A stretch of 49,122 nucleotides of DNA from Actinomycetota bacterium (GCA_030681835.1 JAUXRN010000260.1:1-49122), one strand, 5' to 3'; shown: positions 1-7,449, counted from the stretch's first letter. The notes: a model not told the origin generated them from the letters alone. Made by a program: numbers and translations.

Positions 1-1
1 G

Positions 2-19
2 TTCGAACACTTGTTCGAA
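2..19. promoter_or_regulatory. Putative LexA (SOS box) operator
   Basis: The sequence TTCGAAC-ACTT-GTTCGAA is a palindrome (7-bp arms, 4-base centre) that matches the Gram-positive/actinobacterial LexA consensus GAAC-N4-GTTC with TCGAAC/GTTCGA flanks. A possible plus-strand promoter overlaps it: TTGTTC at 11-16, 16 bases, TAGACC at 33-38. Bound LexA would then cover the -35 region. The controlled gene is uncertain: it could be the DUF4397 gene starting at 167 or a divergent gene to the left of the window. The motif is seen directly; LexA control is inferred. Confidence 0.6.
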
Positions 20-166
20 CACAGGCACACGCTAGACCGGGCCCCTGACAGCCGTCAACCCCCGGTCCCGGCGCCGGTCGCTCCCCGCGCCGACATCCCG
101 GATGTGCTCCATGATGAAAGCCCACTCGCGAAGGCACTGGCCGGCCGCGGCCCGGAGAGGACCCCC

Positions 167-868
167 ATGCGCACCCTGGTCACCCATATCGTGACGGTCG
201 GCGCCGTCGCGGCCGCAGCCCTCGCCGTCCTCCCCGCCGGGCCGGCTGTCGCCGACCGCACGGCTACCGTGACCGTGCTGCACGCGCTCCCCGCCAGCGG
301 GGTGGTCGACGTCTACTCGGGCCGGTCGCTCGTCATCGACGACCTGGCCCCCGGACGAACGGGCACGATCGCGCTCCCTGGCGGCACCGCCCGCCTCAGC
401 CTGTATGCCGACGACACCTCGCCTACCACCGCCGCTCCGCTGCTCGCCCTGCCGAGCACCCGGGTCGCGGCCGGCAGCAACGTCACCGTGGCCGCCCATC
501 TGTCCGAGCGCGGGATACCGACCGCGAGCGTGTTCGTCAACGACACCCGCACCGTCGGCATGGGGATGGGCCGGCTGACCGTCCGCCATCTCGCCGCGGC
601 GCCGCCCATAGACCTGCGGGCCGACGGCCGCGTGCTCATGGCCGACGTGGCCAACCCCCGGCAGTCCAGCACCGGCATGCGGGCCGGCACCTACCGCGTC
701 GACCTCGTCCGGGCCGGCACACGCACCCTCCTCGCCGGACCGGACGCGATCACGATCAGGAACCGACCCGGACGCGACGACATGGGCACGAACACCATCG
801 TGTACGCGTGGGGCACCGCGCAGGACCTGCGCGTCGCCGTCCAGGAGGTCCGCATCGACCTGCAGTAG
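167..868 (+). CDS. Secreted DUF4397-domain protein
   Basis: A 233-aa exported protein. The start at 167 is chosen because GGAGAGG at 154-160 lies 6 bases upstream and the product then opens with a classical signal peptide: MRT, a hydrophobic core rich in Val/Ala/Leu, then an Ala-Val-Ala cleavage site before about residue 29. An upstream in-frame start at 11 would bury this signal. The mature part carries the DUF4397 pattern: a VTVLHALPASGVVDVY-type strand after the signal, a repeated beta-sandwich unit ending in a YRVDL strand, and a final IVYAWG-like strand. DUF4397 proteins are cell-surface or secreted beta proteins of unknown function, common in Actinobacteria. A LexA-like box lies about 150 bases upstream, which would be unusual control for this family. 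Confidence 0.75.
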   Translation: MRTLVTHIVTVGAVAAAALAVLPAGPAVADRTATVTVLHALPASGVVDVYSGRSLVIDDLAPGRTGTIALPGGTARLSLYADDTSPTTAAPLLALPSTRVAAGSNVTVAAHLSERGIPTASVFVNDTRTVGMGMGRLTVRHLAAAPPIDLRADGRVLMADVANPRQSSTGMRAGTYRVDLVRAGTRTLLAGPDAITIRNRPGRDDMGTNTIVYAWGTAQDLRVAVQEVRIDLQ

Positions 869-944
869 GCGAACCGGCTGAACCAGCCAGCCCGGTCCGT
901 CCTACGACCGGCAACCCCGACCTCCACCGTGCTACACCGGAGGC

Positions 945-2342
945 ATGTTCCTCACCTTCCTCGGCGCAGCAGGCACCGTCACCGGATCCAAGACCCTCGT
1001 GCAACTCGGCCGCGGGGCACCCGGCGATCCGCAGTTCCTCGTCGACTGCGGCATGTTCCAGGGCCCGCGCGAGATCCGCTCGCGGAACTGGGACACCTTC
1101 CCCGTCGAGCCGACTGCCCTGTCCAGCGTGGTCCTCAGCCATGCGCACCTCGACCACTGCGGCTACCTGCCCGCGCTCGTGCGGGCCGGCTTCTCCGGGC
1201 CGGTGCACTGCTCCCCCAACACCGCCACGCTCGCCGCGATCATCCTGCGCGACAGCGCGAGGCTGCAGGAGGAGGACGCCAGCTACGCGCGAAAGAAGGG
1301 CTTCTCCCGGCACGCCCAGCCGCAGGCGCTCTACGGCATCGATGACGCCGAGGAGGCGATCTCGCTCCTGGCGCCCGTCGAGTTCGGCGTGGCCTTCTCC
1401 CCCGCCGACGGGGCCACCGCGCGACTGGACCCGGCCGGCCACATCCTCGGCTCGTCCATCGTCACCGTCACCGACGACCAGGCGGCTCGCACCGTCGTCT
1501 TCAGCGGCGACCTCGGCCGCGGCAACCACCCGCTGCTGGCCCCGCCCGCGCAGCCGGTCAGTGCCACGGCCATCGTGATCGAGTCCACCTACGGCGACCG
1601 CGAGCACGAGGACGTCGAGCAGGAGACGGACCAGATGGCCGCGGCGATCACGCGCACCCTCAAGCGTGGCGGCACCGTCGTCATCCCCGCGTTCGCCGTC
1701 GACCGAACCGAGGTCCTGCTGAAGGCGCTGCGCTCATTGCAGGACCAGCAGCGAATCCCGGTGTCGCCGATCCACGTCGACAGCCCGATGGCCTTGGCCG
1801 GCCTGCGCGTCTACGTCGACGCGATCGCAGGCGGCGACGCGGAGATCAATACGGCGACGGCAGCGGAAGGACCAGGCGCCATCGACCTGCCCAACCTGCA
1901 CGAGGCCACCACACCCGAGCAGTCGATGGCTCTCGACCGCGGCGGTGCCCGCATCATCGTGTCGGCATCGGGGATGGGCAGCGGGGGGCGGGTGACCCAC
2001 CACCTCAAGGCCCTGCTGCCCGACCGCGGCAACACCGTGCTGCTCGTCGGCTTCCAGGCCGTCGGAACGCCGGGGCGCATGCTGCGCGACGGCGCGCACG
2101 AGATCAAGATCCACGGCAAGTACGTCGCGGTGCGGGCGGAGATCGTCGAGATCGAGGCCTTCTCCGTCCATGCCGACGCGAGCGAGTTGATCGACTGGCT
2201 ACGGTCTGCCGACCCGCGACCGAAGCAGGTGTTCGTCAACCACGGGGAGCAGGACGCGTCCGACGCGCTGGCCGAGCGGATCCGGCGGGAGCTCGATGTC
2301 GCGGTGATCGTCCCGCAGCCGGGCGAGCGCGTCGCCGTCTAG
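945..2342 (+). CDS. Metallo-beta-lactamase/beta-CASP nuclease (CPSF-like)
   Basis: A 465-aa predicted metal-dependent RNase of the beta-CASP group, a family that acts on RNA in the cytoplasm. The zinc-binding motif SHAHLDHCG is present (His66, His68, Asp70, His71), with a further His near 166 (GHILGSS) and the Asp of FSGDLGR near 189. The beta-CASP part follows (VIPAFAVDRTE, DSPMA, SASGMGSGGRVTHHL) and then a C-terminal RMMBL segment (SVHADASELIDWL, VFVNHGEQDASDAL). Length fits the archaeal/bacterial CPSF73-like group rather than RNase J, which is longer. The start lies 6 bases downstream of TACACC (933-938), consistent with leaderless transcription; GGAGG at 939-943 is too close to the ATG to act as an RBS. 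Its TAG stop is also the first three bases of the -10 box of the next gene. Confidence 0.88.
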   Translation: MFLTFLGAAGTVTGSKTLVQLGRGAPGDPQFLVDCGMFQGPREIRSRNWDTFPVEPTALSSVVLSHAHLDHCGYLPALVRAGFSGPVHCSPNTATLAAIILRDSARLQEEDASYARKKGFSRHAQPQALYGIDDAEEAISLLAPVEFGVAFSPADGATARLDPAGHILGSSIVTVTDDQAARTVVFSGDLGRGNHPLLAPPAQPVSATAIVIESTYGDREHEDVEQETDQMAAAITRTLKRGGTVVIPAFAVDRTEVLLKALRSLQDQQRIPVSPIHVDSPMALAGLRVYVDAIAGGDAEINTATAAEGPGAIDLPNLHEATTPEQSMALDRGGARIIVSASGMGSGGRVTHHLKALLPDRGNTVLLVGFQAVGTPGRMLRDGAHEIKIHGKYVAVRAEIVEIEAFSVHADASELIDWLRSADPRPKQVFVNHGEQDASDALAERIRRELDVAVIVPQPGERVAV

Positions 2343-2345
2343 CCT
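2340..2345 (+). promoter_or_regulatory. Leaderless -10 box that overlaps a stop codon
   Basis: TAGCCT ends 6 bases before the ATG at 2352. Its first three bases are the stop codon of the nuclease gene. Spacing equals that of many other starts in the window, so transcription is predicted to begin at or next to the ATG. Confidence 0.55.
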
Positions 2346-2351
2346 CAACTC

Positions 2352-3113
2352 ATGCCGGACGACCCGTTCATCGACCGCCTTGTCGCCACCGCGCAGACCG
2401 ACCCTGACGTCGTGGGCCTGGTACTCGCCGGGTCGTCGGCCCAGGTCGAGCGCCGCGACGAGTGGTCGGACCACGACTTCCTGCTCATCACGGAGGACGG
2501 CACCCCGGAGCGCTACCGCACCGACCTGTCGTGGCTGCCGGACCCGGCCGGCATCGCCCTGTGGTTCCGCGAGACCCCGCACGGCCTGAAGGTGCTGTAC
2601 CGGTCGGGGCTGCTGGTCGAGTTCGCGGTGTTCGACCGAGGCGAGTTCGCCGGCTGCGCACTCAACCACTACGCGGTCGCAGTGGACAAGGCCGGCATCG
2701 CCGAGGCGGCCGCCGGAATCCAGGGACGCTCCCTGGCGCCGAGTCCCGTGGACCGGTTGGCCGAGTTCCGCAACTTCCTGTGCCTCGTCTACATCGCGAC
2801 CGGCCGGGCCCGCCGTGGCGAGCGGCTCAGCGCGAACGCCTTCACTCGCTTCTACGCCACCGAGCACCTGCTGCGCCTGCTGCGCGACCTGCTGCCAGCC
2901 GACCGACGCGGGCAGCTCGACAAGCTCGACGTCTGGCGGCGCTTCGAGACGGCCGAGCCGCGGATCGCCGCAGGGATAGACGCCGCGCTCGCTCGGCCGG
3001 CGGAGGAGGCCGCCCGCGCCCTGCTCGACCTCGCAGAGGCGGATCTGCCCGCCCTGTGGCCCGAGTTCCCGGTCGACGAGGCCCGCGTCGTGAGGGGACT
3101 GCTGGGCTGGTGA
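2352..3113 (+). CDS. Nucleotidyltransferase-fold protein
   Basis: A 253-aa protein with a Pol-beta-type nucleotidyltransferase signature near residues 26-42: AGSSAQVERRDEWSDHDF, i.e. the GSx(n)DxD pattern that binds metal and nucleotide. The remaining two thirds are alpha-helical, as in aminoglycoside adenylyltransferase-like and DUF4037-like proteins, with a LNxFxRFYATEHLLRLLRDLLPADRR-type helical region. The substrate cannot be named; drug modification is possible but unproven. The gene starts leaderless behind TAGCCT. Its last 38 bases, including the stop, recur at 4799-4836 behind the cupin-methyltransferase pair, which suggests an insertion or duplication at the 3' end of this gene. Confidence 0.7.
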   Translation: MPDDPFIDRLVATAQTDPDVVGLVLAGSSAQVERRDEWSDHDFLLITEDGTPERYRTDLSWLPDPAGIALWFRETPHGLKVLYRSGLLVEFAVFDRGEFAGCALNHYAVAVDKAGIAEAAAGIQGRSLAPSPVDRLAEFRNFLCLVYIATGRARRGERLSANAFTRFYATEHLLRLLRDLLPADRRGQLDKLDVWRRFETAEPRIAAGIDAALARPAEEAARALLDLAEADLPALWPEFPVDEARVVRGLLGW

Positions 3114-3114
3114 G
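3077..3114 (+). repeat. 38-bp direct repeat, left copy (3' end of nucleotidyltransferase)
   Basis: This segment encodes the C-terminal EARVVRGLLGW plus stop and matches 4799-4836 at 35 of 38 positions, with the first 20 bases identical. Sequences outside the repeat are not alike. The two copies bracket 1.7 kb holding the cupin and methyltransferase genes. Confidence 0.8.
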
Positions 3115-3127
3115 CCAACGCGCTCTA

Positions 3128-3155
3128 TTGACGTCGACCGGTCCGTGAGTACTGT
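3128..3155 (+). promoter_or_regulatory. Promoter of cupin-methyltransferase operon
   Basis: TTGACG at 3128-3133, a 16-base spacer and TACTGT at 3150-3155 form a good housekeeping-sigma promoter about 110 bases upstream of the cupin start. This is a leadered transcript, unlike most genes nearby. The leader contains a small CCCGG/CCGGG hairpin but no recognisable riboswitch. Confidence 0.55.
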
Positions 3156-3262
3156 CGAGTCAGCCTCACCCTGCCCGGTGGATCCGGGTAGCAGCTGCCG
3201 AGCCCGACCGTCACCGTCGATGTGCGGTAACGCCGCCGGCCCCCGGATGAGAGGAACGGTCA

Positions 3263-3625
3263 ATGACCAGTTACGAACTGAAGAACTTCGCGGAGCCGGA
3301 TGACGTGCTGGAGTTCCCCTTCGGCCGCGGCGAGATCGTCGACATCGGTGGCGGCAAGGTGATGCGCATGACGCTCCAGCCGGGCTGGCGATGGTCCGAG
3401 CACGTCAAGCCTGCGGCCGGAACCGACCTATGCCAGGCTCCGCACTTCCAGTACCTGATCGCCGGACGGATCGGGGTCAGGACGGCCGACGGCAGCGAGT
3501 TCGAGGCCGGACCCGGCGACGTCAACTGGCTGTCCGCCGGACACGATGCCTGGGTGGTCGGCGACGATCCCGTCGAGGCGATCGACTGGGGCGGAGCGCA
3601 CGTGTGGGGTCGGGCAGCGGAGTAG
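3263..3625 (+). CDS. Small cupin-domain protein
   Basis: A 120-aa single-domain cupin. Sequence features include the turn before the first cupin strand (LQPGWRWSEHVKP), then a HFQYLIAGRIGVRTADGSEFEAGPGDV stretch whose Gly/Pro pattern matches cupin motifs 1 and 2. One conserved metal-ligand His is visible (HVKP), with another at CQAPHF; whether a full metal site exists is unclear. A purine-rich GAGAGGAA sits 7-14 bases before the ATG. It lies 29 bases upstream of a methyltransferase and shares its promoter, so a joint role in modifying or sensing a small molecule is possible. The substrate is unknown. Confidence 0.75.
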   Translation: MTSYELKNFAEPDDVLEFPFGRGEIVDIGGGKVMRMTLQPGWRWSEHVKPAAGTDLCQAPHFQYLIAGRIGVRTADGSEFEAGPGDVNWLSAGHDAWVVGDDPVEAIDWGGAHVWGRAAE

Positions 3626-3654
3626 CGGGCGCTCCGCGTCCTCGGGAGGTCGTC

Positions 3655-4737
3655 ATGCCTGCGACGGAGCAGCCGGCCACGGATGAAGTGGCGGAGCGGA
3701 TCTTCAACGCTCTCGTCGGCGCCATGGAACTGAACGCGATCTACCTCGGCGACCGGCTTGGCTTCTACCAGGAGCTCGCCGGCGCAGGACCGCGTTCGTC
3801 AGGCTGGCTCGCCGAGCGCACCGGGGTCCTGCCTCGCTACGCGCGCGAGTGGTGCGAGGCGCAGGCCGCGAGCGGCCTGCTGGCGTGCGACAACCCTGCG
3901 GCCGAGCCCGATGACCGGCGGTTCGAGTTGCCGGGACCGGTTGCGGAGGTACTCCTTGACCAGGACTCGCTCGCCTTCCTCGCGCCGTCAATCCGCTGCT
4001 CCATCGTGGCGAGCCGGGCGCTGCCCGAGCTCGTCCGCACCTATCGAGGTGAGCGGACCCTCGGCTGGGAGGACCACGGACCCGAAATGCGCCACGGACA
4101 GGCGCAGGCCAACCGGCCCATCTTCCGAAGGCTGCTCGTGCAGGATTGGCTCGCCCGCCTGCCGGAGGTGCGCGAACGCCTCGGCCGTGCCGGCGCCCGG
4201 GTCGCGGAGGTGGGCTGCGGGATGGGCTGGGCGAGCATCGCCCTGGCCCAAGGCTTCCCCGGCCTGCACGTTGATGGGTACGACATCGATGCCCCCAGCA
4301 TCGAGGCTGCGCGACACAACGCCGCGCAGGAGGGCCTGCAGGATCGGGTGCGCTTCCACGTTGCGGACATCTCCGACGTGCGTGAAGGGCCCTTCTACGA
4401 TGCGGTCTTCGCCTTCGAGTGCCTCCACGACATGAGACGCCCGGTCGATGCGCTGGCGGCAAAGCGCGCATTGGGAAGCGGTTCGGACGTCCTCGTCGTC
4501 GATGAGCGGACGGAGGACAACTTCACACCGAACGCCTCCCCCATGGAACGCCTGTTGTACGGCTACTCGCTCACGGTATGCCTGCCCGACGGGCTGTCGG
4601 CGACCCCGTCAGCGGGCACCGGAACCGTCATGCGTGCTTCGACGATGGGCCAGTACGCCGAGGCAGCCGGCTTCGCCCACGTCAACGTCGTCGACCTGGG
4701 CCACGACCAGTTCCGCCTCTACCAGCTGGTGGGGTGA
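3655..4737 (+). CDS. SAM-dependent class I methyltransferase with N-terminal winged helix
   Basis: A 360-aa methyltransferase. The start at 3655 is preferred because GGGAGG at 3644-3649 precedes it at good spacing and the protein then begins with a conserved helix; the frame is open further upstream inside the cupin gene. Residues about 20-90 look like a winged-helix/dimerisation domain (LAERTGVLPRYAREWCEAQAASGLL). The SAM-binding motif I VAEVGCGMGWASIAL follows near residue 183, then the acidic loop GYDID and the motif IV region FAFECLHDM. Members of this layout methylate small molecules; the acceptor cannot be told. It forms an operon with the cupin gene, and the pair is bracketed by the 38-bp direct repeat. 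Confidence 0.83.
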   Translation: MPATEQPATDEVAERIFNALVGAMELNAIYLGDRLGFYQELAGAGPRSSGWLAERTGVLPRYAREWCEAQAASGLLACDNPAAEPDDRRFELPGPVAEVLLDQDSLAFLAPSIRCSIVASRALPELVRTYRGERTLGWEDHGPEMRHGQAQANRPIFRRLLVQDWLARLPEVRERLGRAGARVAEVGCGMGWASIALAQGFPGLHVDGYDIDAPSIEAARHNAAQEGLQDRVRFHVADISDVREGPFYDAVFAFECLHDMRRPVDALAAKRALGSGSDVLVVDERTEDNFTPNASPMERLLYGYSLTVCLPDGLSATPSAGTGTVMRASTMGQYAEAAGFAHVNVVDLGHDQFRLYQLVG

Positions 4738-4798
4738 GGAGCGGCCGGAGCGACAGGCCGCCTGACGACCGGCACCGTCGTCGCATCGGAGACAACGG

Positions 4799-4836
4799 CG
4801 AGGCCCGCGTCGTGAGGGACCTGCTGGACTGGTGAG
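4799..4836 (+). repeat. 38-bp direct repeat, right copy (gene 3'-end remnant)
   Basis: This near-copy of 3077-3114 still encodes EARVVRDLLDW plus a TGA stop in frame but has no gene attached upstream. It reads as an orphan 3' end of a nucleotidyltransferase gene, left either by tandem duplication or by insertion of the cupin-methyltransferase segment. Confidence 0.75.
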
Positions 4837-4846
4837 GCCCGTGGGG

Positions 4847-4875
4847 TTGTCGTTGTCAGCCCGCGGCCCTACCGT
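4847..4875 (+). promoter_or_regulatory. Promoter of small membrane protein gene
   Basis: TTGTCG at 4847-4852, a 17-base spacer and TACCGT at 4870-4875 lie 7 bases before the GTG at 4883. The match to both boxes with ideal spacing supports a real, leaderless transcript. Confidence 0.5.
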
Positions 4876-4882
4876 CTCATCC

Positions 4883-5194
4883 GTGAGCCGAGGCCCAACC
4901 CTGCTGCTCGCCACCATGGCGACGTTGCTCCTGCTCGTCGCGCTGCTGCTGACCGGGCAGGGCCCGGCGGTGCCGGCGTGGCTGCCGCCGACGGTCCTCA
5001 TCGCGGCCGTCGTGCTCGGGGCGCTATCCGTGTTCGGTGCGTGGCACCGGACGAGCCCCCACTACTCCGCGGACGGGTCCGAGGCCGGGCCGACGAAGTC
5101 GGCCAGCCACTCGATGGCCGGCCGCAGCGCCCGCCAGTCAGCCCGCACCTTCGACAGGGAGGCGCGCGTGCCGAGCGACGGCCCGGCTGCATAG
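4883..5194 (+). CDS. Small two-helix membrane protein, hypothetical
   Basis: A 103-aa frame beginning with GTG just behind a good promoter. Residues about 4-24 (LLLATMATLLLLVALLL) and 31-51 (LPPTVLIAAVVLGALSVFGAW) are two hydrophobic helices joined by a short Pro-rich loop; the rest is hydrophilic. The C-terminal 44 codons run antisense through the 3' end of the DUF2461 gene, so the true C-terminus is doubtful as sequence-constrained coding. Homology is not recognised. The helices and promoter argue for a real gene; the overlap argues for caution. Confidence 0.45.
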   Translation: MSRGPTLLLATMATLLLLVALLLTGQGPAVPAWLPPTVLIAAVVLGALSVFGAWHRTSPHYSADGSEAGPTKSASHSMAGRSARQSARTFDREARVPSDGPAA

Positions 5195-5736
5195 GTACGC
5201 ATCGCGACAAGTCCCCGGTAGCGCAGCAGGTCGATCCGCGGGTGGTCCTCGTCATATCCCCGCGGCCGGGTCTTCATCTGGCGACCATCGACCGTGAACC
5301 GGCGGCTCAGCGCAGGCAGCATCGCCGCCAGTTCGGCGCCGGCGGGCCCGGCGACCGATTCGCGGAAGCGGGCCAGTTGCGCGCCCTGCGCGTCGTACCA
5401 GCCACCCCCGACCATGAGGCCGCTGGCCGAGACCTGGACGTAGTAGCCCATGGCGTCCTCAACATCGACGACGCCGCCCTGGTGGTCCTTGATCGGCTCC
5501 TTGTCCTTGCTGAACCGGGTGTCGCGGTAGGGGCGGAACATGCGCCCCGCGCCGAACTCCTCGGCCAGTTCCTCGAGCAGCGATTCCATCGGCTCGCGCA
5601 CGAAACGCTGGTAGTCGGCCTTGTGGTCGGCCCACCAGGCCCGGGTGTTGTTGCCCGCCAGCGCCTCGTAGAGTTCGAAGCCCCCCGCCGGGAAGCCGGC
5701 GAAGCGGGCCGGCGGGCCGGCCGCCGCGCGAACCAC
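5062..5736 (-). CDS. DUF2461 (TIGR02453) family protein
   Basis: A 224-aa protein of the DUF2461 family, usual length about 220 aa. Diagnostic segments are the N-terminal FAGFPAGGFELYEALAGNNTRAWW, then FRPYRDTRFSKDKEPIKDH in the first third, and a GYYVQVSASGLMVGGGWY strand region in the middle. The molecular function of this family is not established. It starts with GTG one base after the stop of the upstream membrane-protein gene (TGA-C-GTG), so the two are translationally coupled on the minus strand. Its 3' end overlaps a small convergent membrane ORF by 133 bases. Confidence 0.88.
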   Translation of the reverse strand: MVRAAAGPPARFAGFPAGGFELYEALAGNNTRAWWADHKADYQRFVREPMESLLEELAEEFGAGRMFRPYRDTRFSKDKEPIKDHQGGVVDVEDAMGYYVQVSASGLMVGGGWYDAQGAQLARFRESVAGPAGAELAAMLPALSRRFTVDGRQMKTRPRGYDEDHPRIDLLRYRGLVAMRTYAAGPSLGTRASLSKVRADWRALRPAIEWLADFVGPASDPSAE

Positions 5737-5737
5737 G

Positions 5738-6118
5738 TCAGCGCCCGAAGAACTCGCGGGCCCGGCCGTTGTAGAGCAAGGCCAGCACGACCAGCCCGAG
5801 GAAGATGAGGATCAGCGAGTCCAGCCAGCGGCCCGGCGTGATGAACATGACCCAGATGGCCAGGCCGATGTTGATGACCGTCACCACGGCGACGAGCAGG
5901 CGGGCGAACCCGCTGCCGCGGGCGACAGCATTGGCCACCAGGAGGTAGATGACGCCGATCGCGATGGTGATGGAGCCGGCCAGGACGTTCTTCTGTGCCT
6001 CGTCGACGCCCCAGCCGAAGATGCGCATGAAGCCGGCGACCACGCCGAGGATGCCGCTGATGAAGATGACGGCGACGACGAGTGTGACGCTGAAGGGACG
6101 GTCCTTGATCTCTGACAC
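5738..6118 (-). CDS. Four-helix membrane protein (DUF7144-like)
   Basis: A 126-aa integral membrane protein with four predicted helices: about 9-31 (SVTLVVAVIFISGILGVVAG), 45-65, 72-93 and 98-118. The layout and the N-terminal pattern resemble small actinobacterial DUF7144-type proteins, whose function is unknown. The GTG start has a clear RBS (GGGAGG five bases upstream). TAGGCT (minus strand, 6156-6151) is a plausible -10 box, giving a leader of about 26 bases. It is the first gene of a two-gene operon with the DUF2461 gene. Confidence 0.72.
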   Translation of the reverse strand: MSEIKDRPFSVTLVVAVIFISGILGVVAGFMRIFGWGVDEAQKNVLAGSITIAIGVIYLLVANAVARGSGFARLLVAVVTVINIGLAIWVMFITPGRWLDSLILIFLGLVVLALLYNGRAREFFGR

Positions 6119-6202
6119 TGCTGCCTCCCGGTCCGTGCGTGGACGGGGCGAGCCTAGTGCCGTTCATCTGGGCGCGGCCGGCCGCACGCGTACCCTTCCC
6201 CC

Positions 6203-6697
6203 ATGTCGAAGCCATCGCCCGGGCGAGCCGAGCAGCAATCCGTCACCAGGGTCCGCGAGGCCCTGGCACGCCTCGGCGCGCAGGGCGAGGTGCGCGAGCT
6301 CGACGACAGCGCCCGCACGGCGAAGGAGGCGGCCGACGCGCTCGGCGTGGAGGTCGGGCAGATCGCCAGCTCGCTCGTCTTCGTCGCGGATGGCGAGCCG
6401 GTGCTGGTCATCGCCTCGGGCGGACACCGCGTCGACACCCTTCAGCTGGCCGCGGTACTGGAGGTCAGCCACATCGAGAAGGCGACCGCCGACGAGGTGC
6501 GCAAGGCGACCGGCTTCGCGATCGGCGGCGTGGCTCCGGTGGGTCATTCGCATCCGCTGCGCACCATCGTCGACATCGCGCTGTCGCGCTTCGACGTGGT
6601 GTGGGCTGCCGGCGGACATCCGCACTACGTGTTCCCGACGTCGTACGACGAGTTGCTGCGCATCACCGCCGGCGAGGCCAGCGAGGTCGGCGCCTAG
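6203..6697 (+). CDS. YbaK/EbsC-family aminoacyl-tRNA deacylase-like protein
   Basis: A 164-aa YbaK/EbsC-fold protein. Family members hydrolyse mischarged aminoacyl-tRNA (YbaK on Cys-tRNA-Pro) in the cytoplasm. Diagnostic stretches are VGQIASSLVFVADGEPVLVIASGGHRVD in the first half and KATGFAIGGVAPVGH near residue 110, which line the substrate pocket, followed by FDVVWAAGGHPHYVFPT. Length is typical for single-domain members. The start lies 6 bases after TACCCT (6191-6196) and no RBS is present, so it is probably leaderless. The tRNA specificity cannot be told. A long hairpin begins 4 bases after its stop. Confidence 0.88.
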   Translation: MSKPSPGRAEQQSVTRVREALARLGAQGEVRELDDSARTAKEAADALGVEVGQIASSLVFVADGEPVLVIASGGHRVDTLQLAAVLEVSHIEKATADEVRKATGFAIGGVAPVGHSHPLRTIVDIALSRFDVVWAAGGHPHYVFPTSYDELLRITAGEASEVGA

Positions 6698-6701
6698 GAC
6701 C

Positions 6702-6766
6702 TCGCCGACCTTGAGGTTGGCGTGACTTTCCGGCCCCGATTCCCACGCCAACCTCAAGGTGGGCGA
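6702..6766. terminator. Long perfect-stem inverted repeat between convergent genes
   Basis: The arms 6708-6724 and 6744-6760 are a perfect 17-bp inverted repeat. After one mismatch (6707/6761) pairing continues for five more bases (6702-6706 with 6762-6766). The loop is 19 bases. It lies between the stops of the YbaK gene (+) and the SnoaL-like gene (-), so it may terminate both. No T tract follows on either strand. The stem is longer than usual for a terminator, so a mobile palindrome is an alternative. Confidence 0.65.
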
Positions 6767-6775
6767 TGGGGTGGG

Positions 6776-7300
6776 CTAGTAGTCGGTGCGGTGCGGGCCG
6801 GACGGATCGGCGACAAGGTCTGCCTGCTCCGCGCCGGTCACCGGCAGTCCCGCTGGATCCAGCAGTCCGAGCTGCACGAGGACGGACGCCTGGTCCCAGT
6901 AGATGTGCTCGTGCTCGACCTTGCCACCATCGGCGCGCACGATGACGACGAGAGGGATCCGCACGTGGCGCCCCGTTGGAGCCACGCCGGGAAGCATCCA
7001 GTCGATTGCCTGCGTGTGGGTGAAGGCGATGAGCAGCTCGTCGACCACCTGGTGGTCGTCCACCGTCCGCGAGACCAGCGAGATCTCCACATCCGGCGGG
7101 AAGAACTTGCCGACGAGGTGCTCCTCGTAGAAGGCGCGTACGGCCTCCCGGCCATGGCCGCCGGCCCGCACCGGCACATGGTTCAGGTGCGGGATGGCCG
7201 ACATGGTGACCATGGTGCGCTCGAGGTCCCCGTCGAGCTCGGCCTGCATGTGCTCCTCGAACAGTGTGGCCACGGGGTGGGCGGAACTGGCGTCAGGCAT
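6776..7300 (-). CDS. SnoaL/NTF2-like protein
   Basis: A 174-aa protein of the cystatin-like alpha+beta (NTF2/SnoaL) fold. The start at 7300 is chosen because GAAGGGA lies just upstream. After an N-terminal helix (HPVATLFEEHMQAELDGDLERTMVTM) come the HGREAVRAFYEEHLVGKFFP helix-turn and strands with VDDHQVVDELLIAFTHT and VRIPLVVIVRADGGKVEHEHIYWD. The last is the typical hotdog-like curved sheet ending in E-H-x-Y-W-D, with the Asp and His in the pocket. Such proteins may be isomerases, hydrolases or ligand binders; the activity is not assignable. It stands alone, convergent to the YbaK-like gene. Confidence 0.75.
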   Translation of the reverse strand: MPDASSAHPVATLFEEHMQAELDGDLERTMVTMSAIPHLNHVPVRAGGHGREAVRAFYEEHLVGKFFPPDVEISLVSRTVDDHQVVDELLIAFTHTQAIDWMLPGVAPTGRHVRIPLVVIVRADGGKVEHEHIYWDQASVLVQLGLLDPAGLPVTGAEQADLVADPSGPHRTDY

Positions 7301-7449
7301 GTGGTCCCTTCGTCGATGACGGCCCGCCGGGTGCGGGCGGCGCGGGCGGCGCGCCGGCGGCCACGGCCATCCTGTCGGCTCGCGGACAGCGCGGGTTGGC
7401 ATTCGGCCGTTGTGGCACCGGCATCGGGTTCGTCCGGTAAGCATCTCCC

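Noticed and set aside
939-943. GGAGG as ribosome binding site of the nuclease gene
   Set aside because: It ends one base before the ATG, too close to pair with 16S rRNA; the -10-like TACACC explains the start better.
3174-3188. CCCGG/CCGGG hairpin in the cupin leader as a riboswitch
   Set aside because: Only a five-base stem; no conserved aptamer features could be seen.
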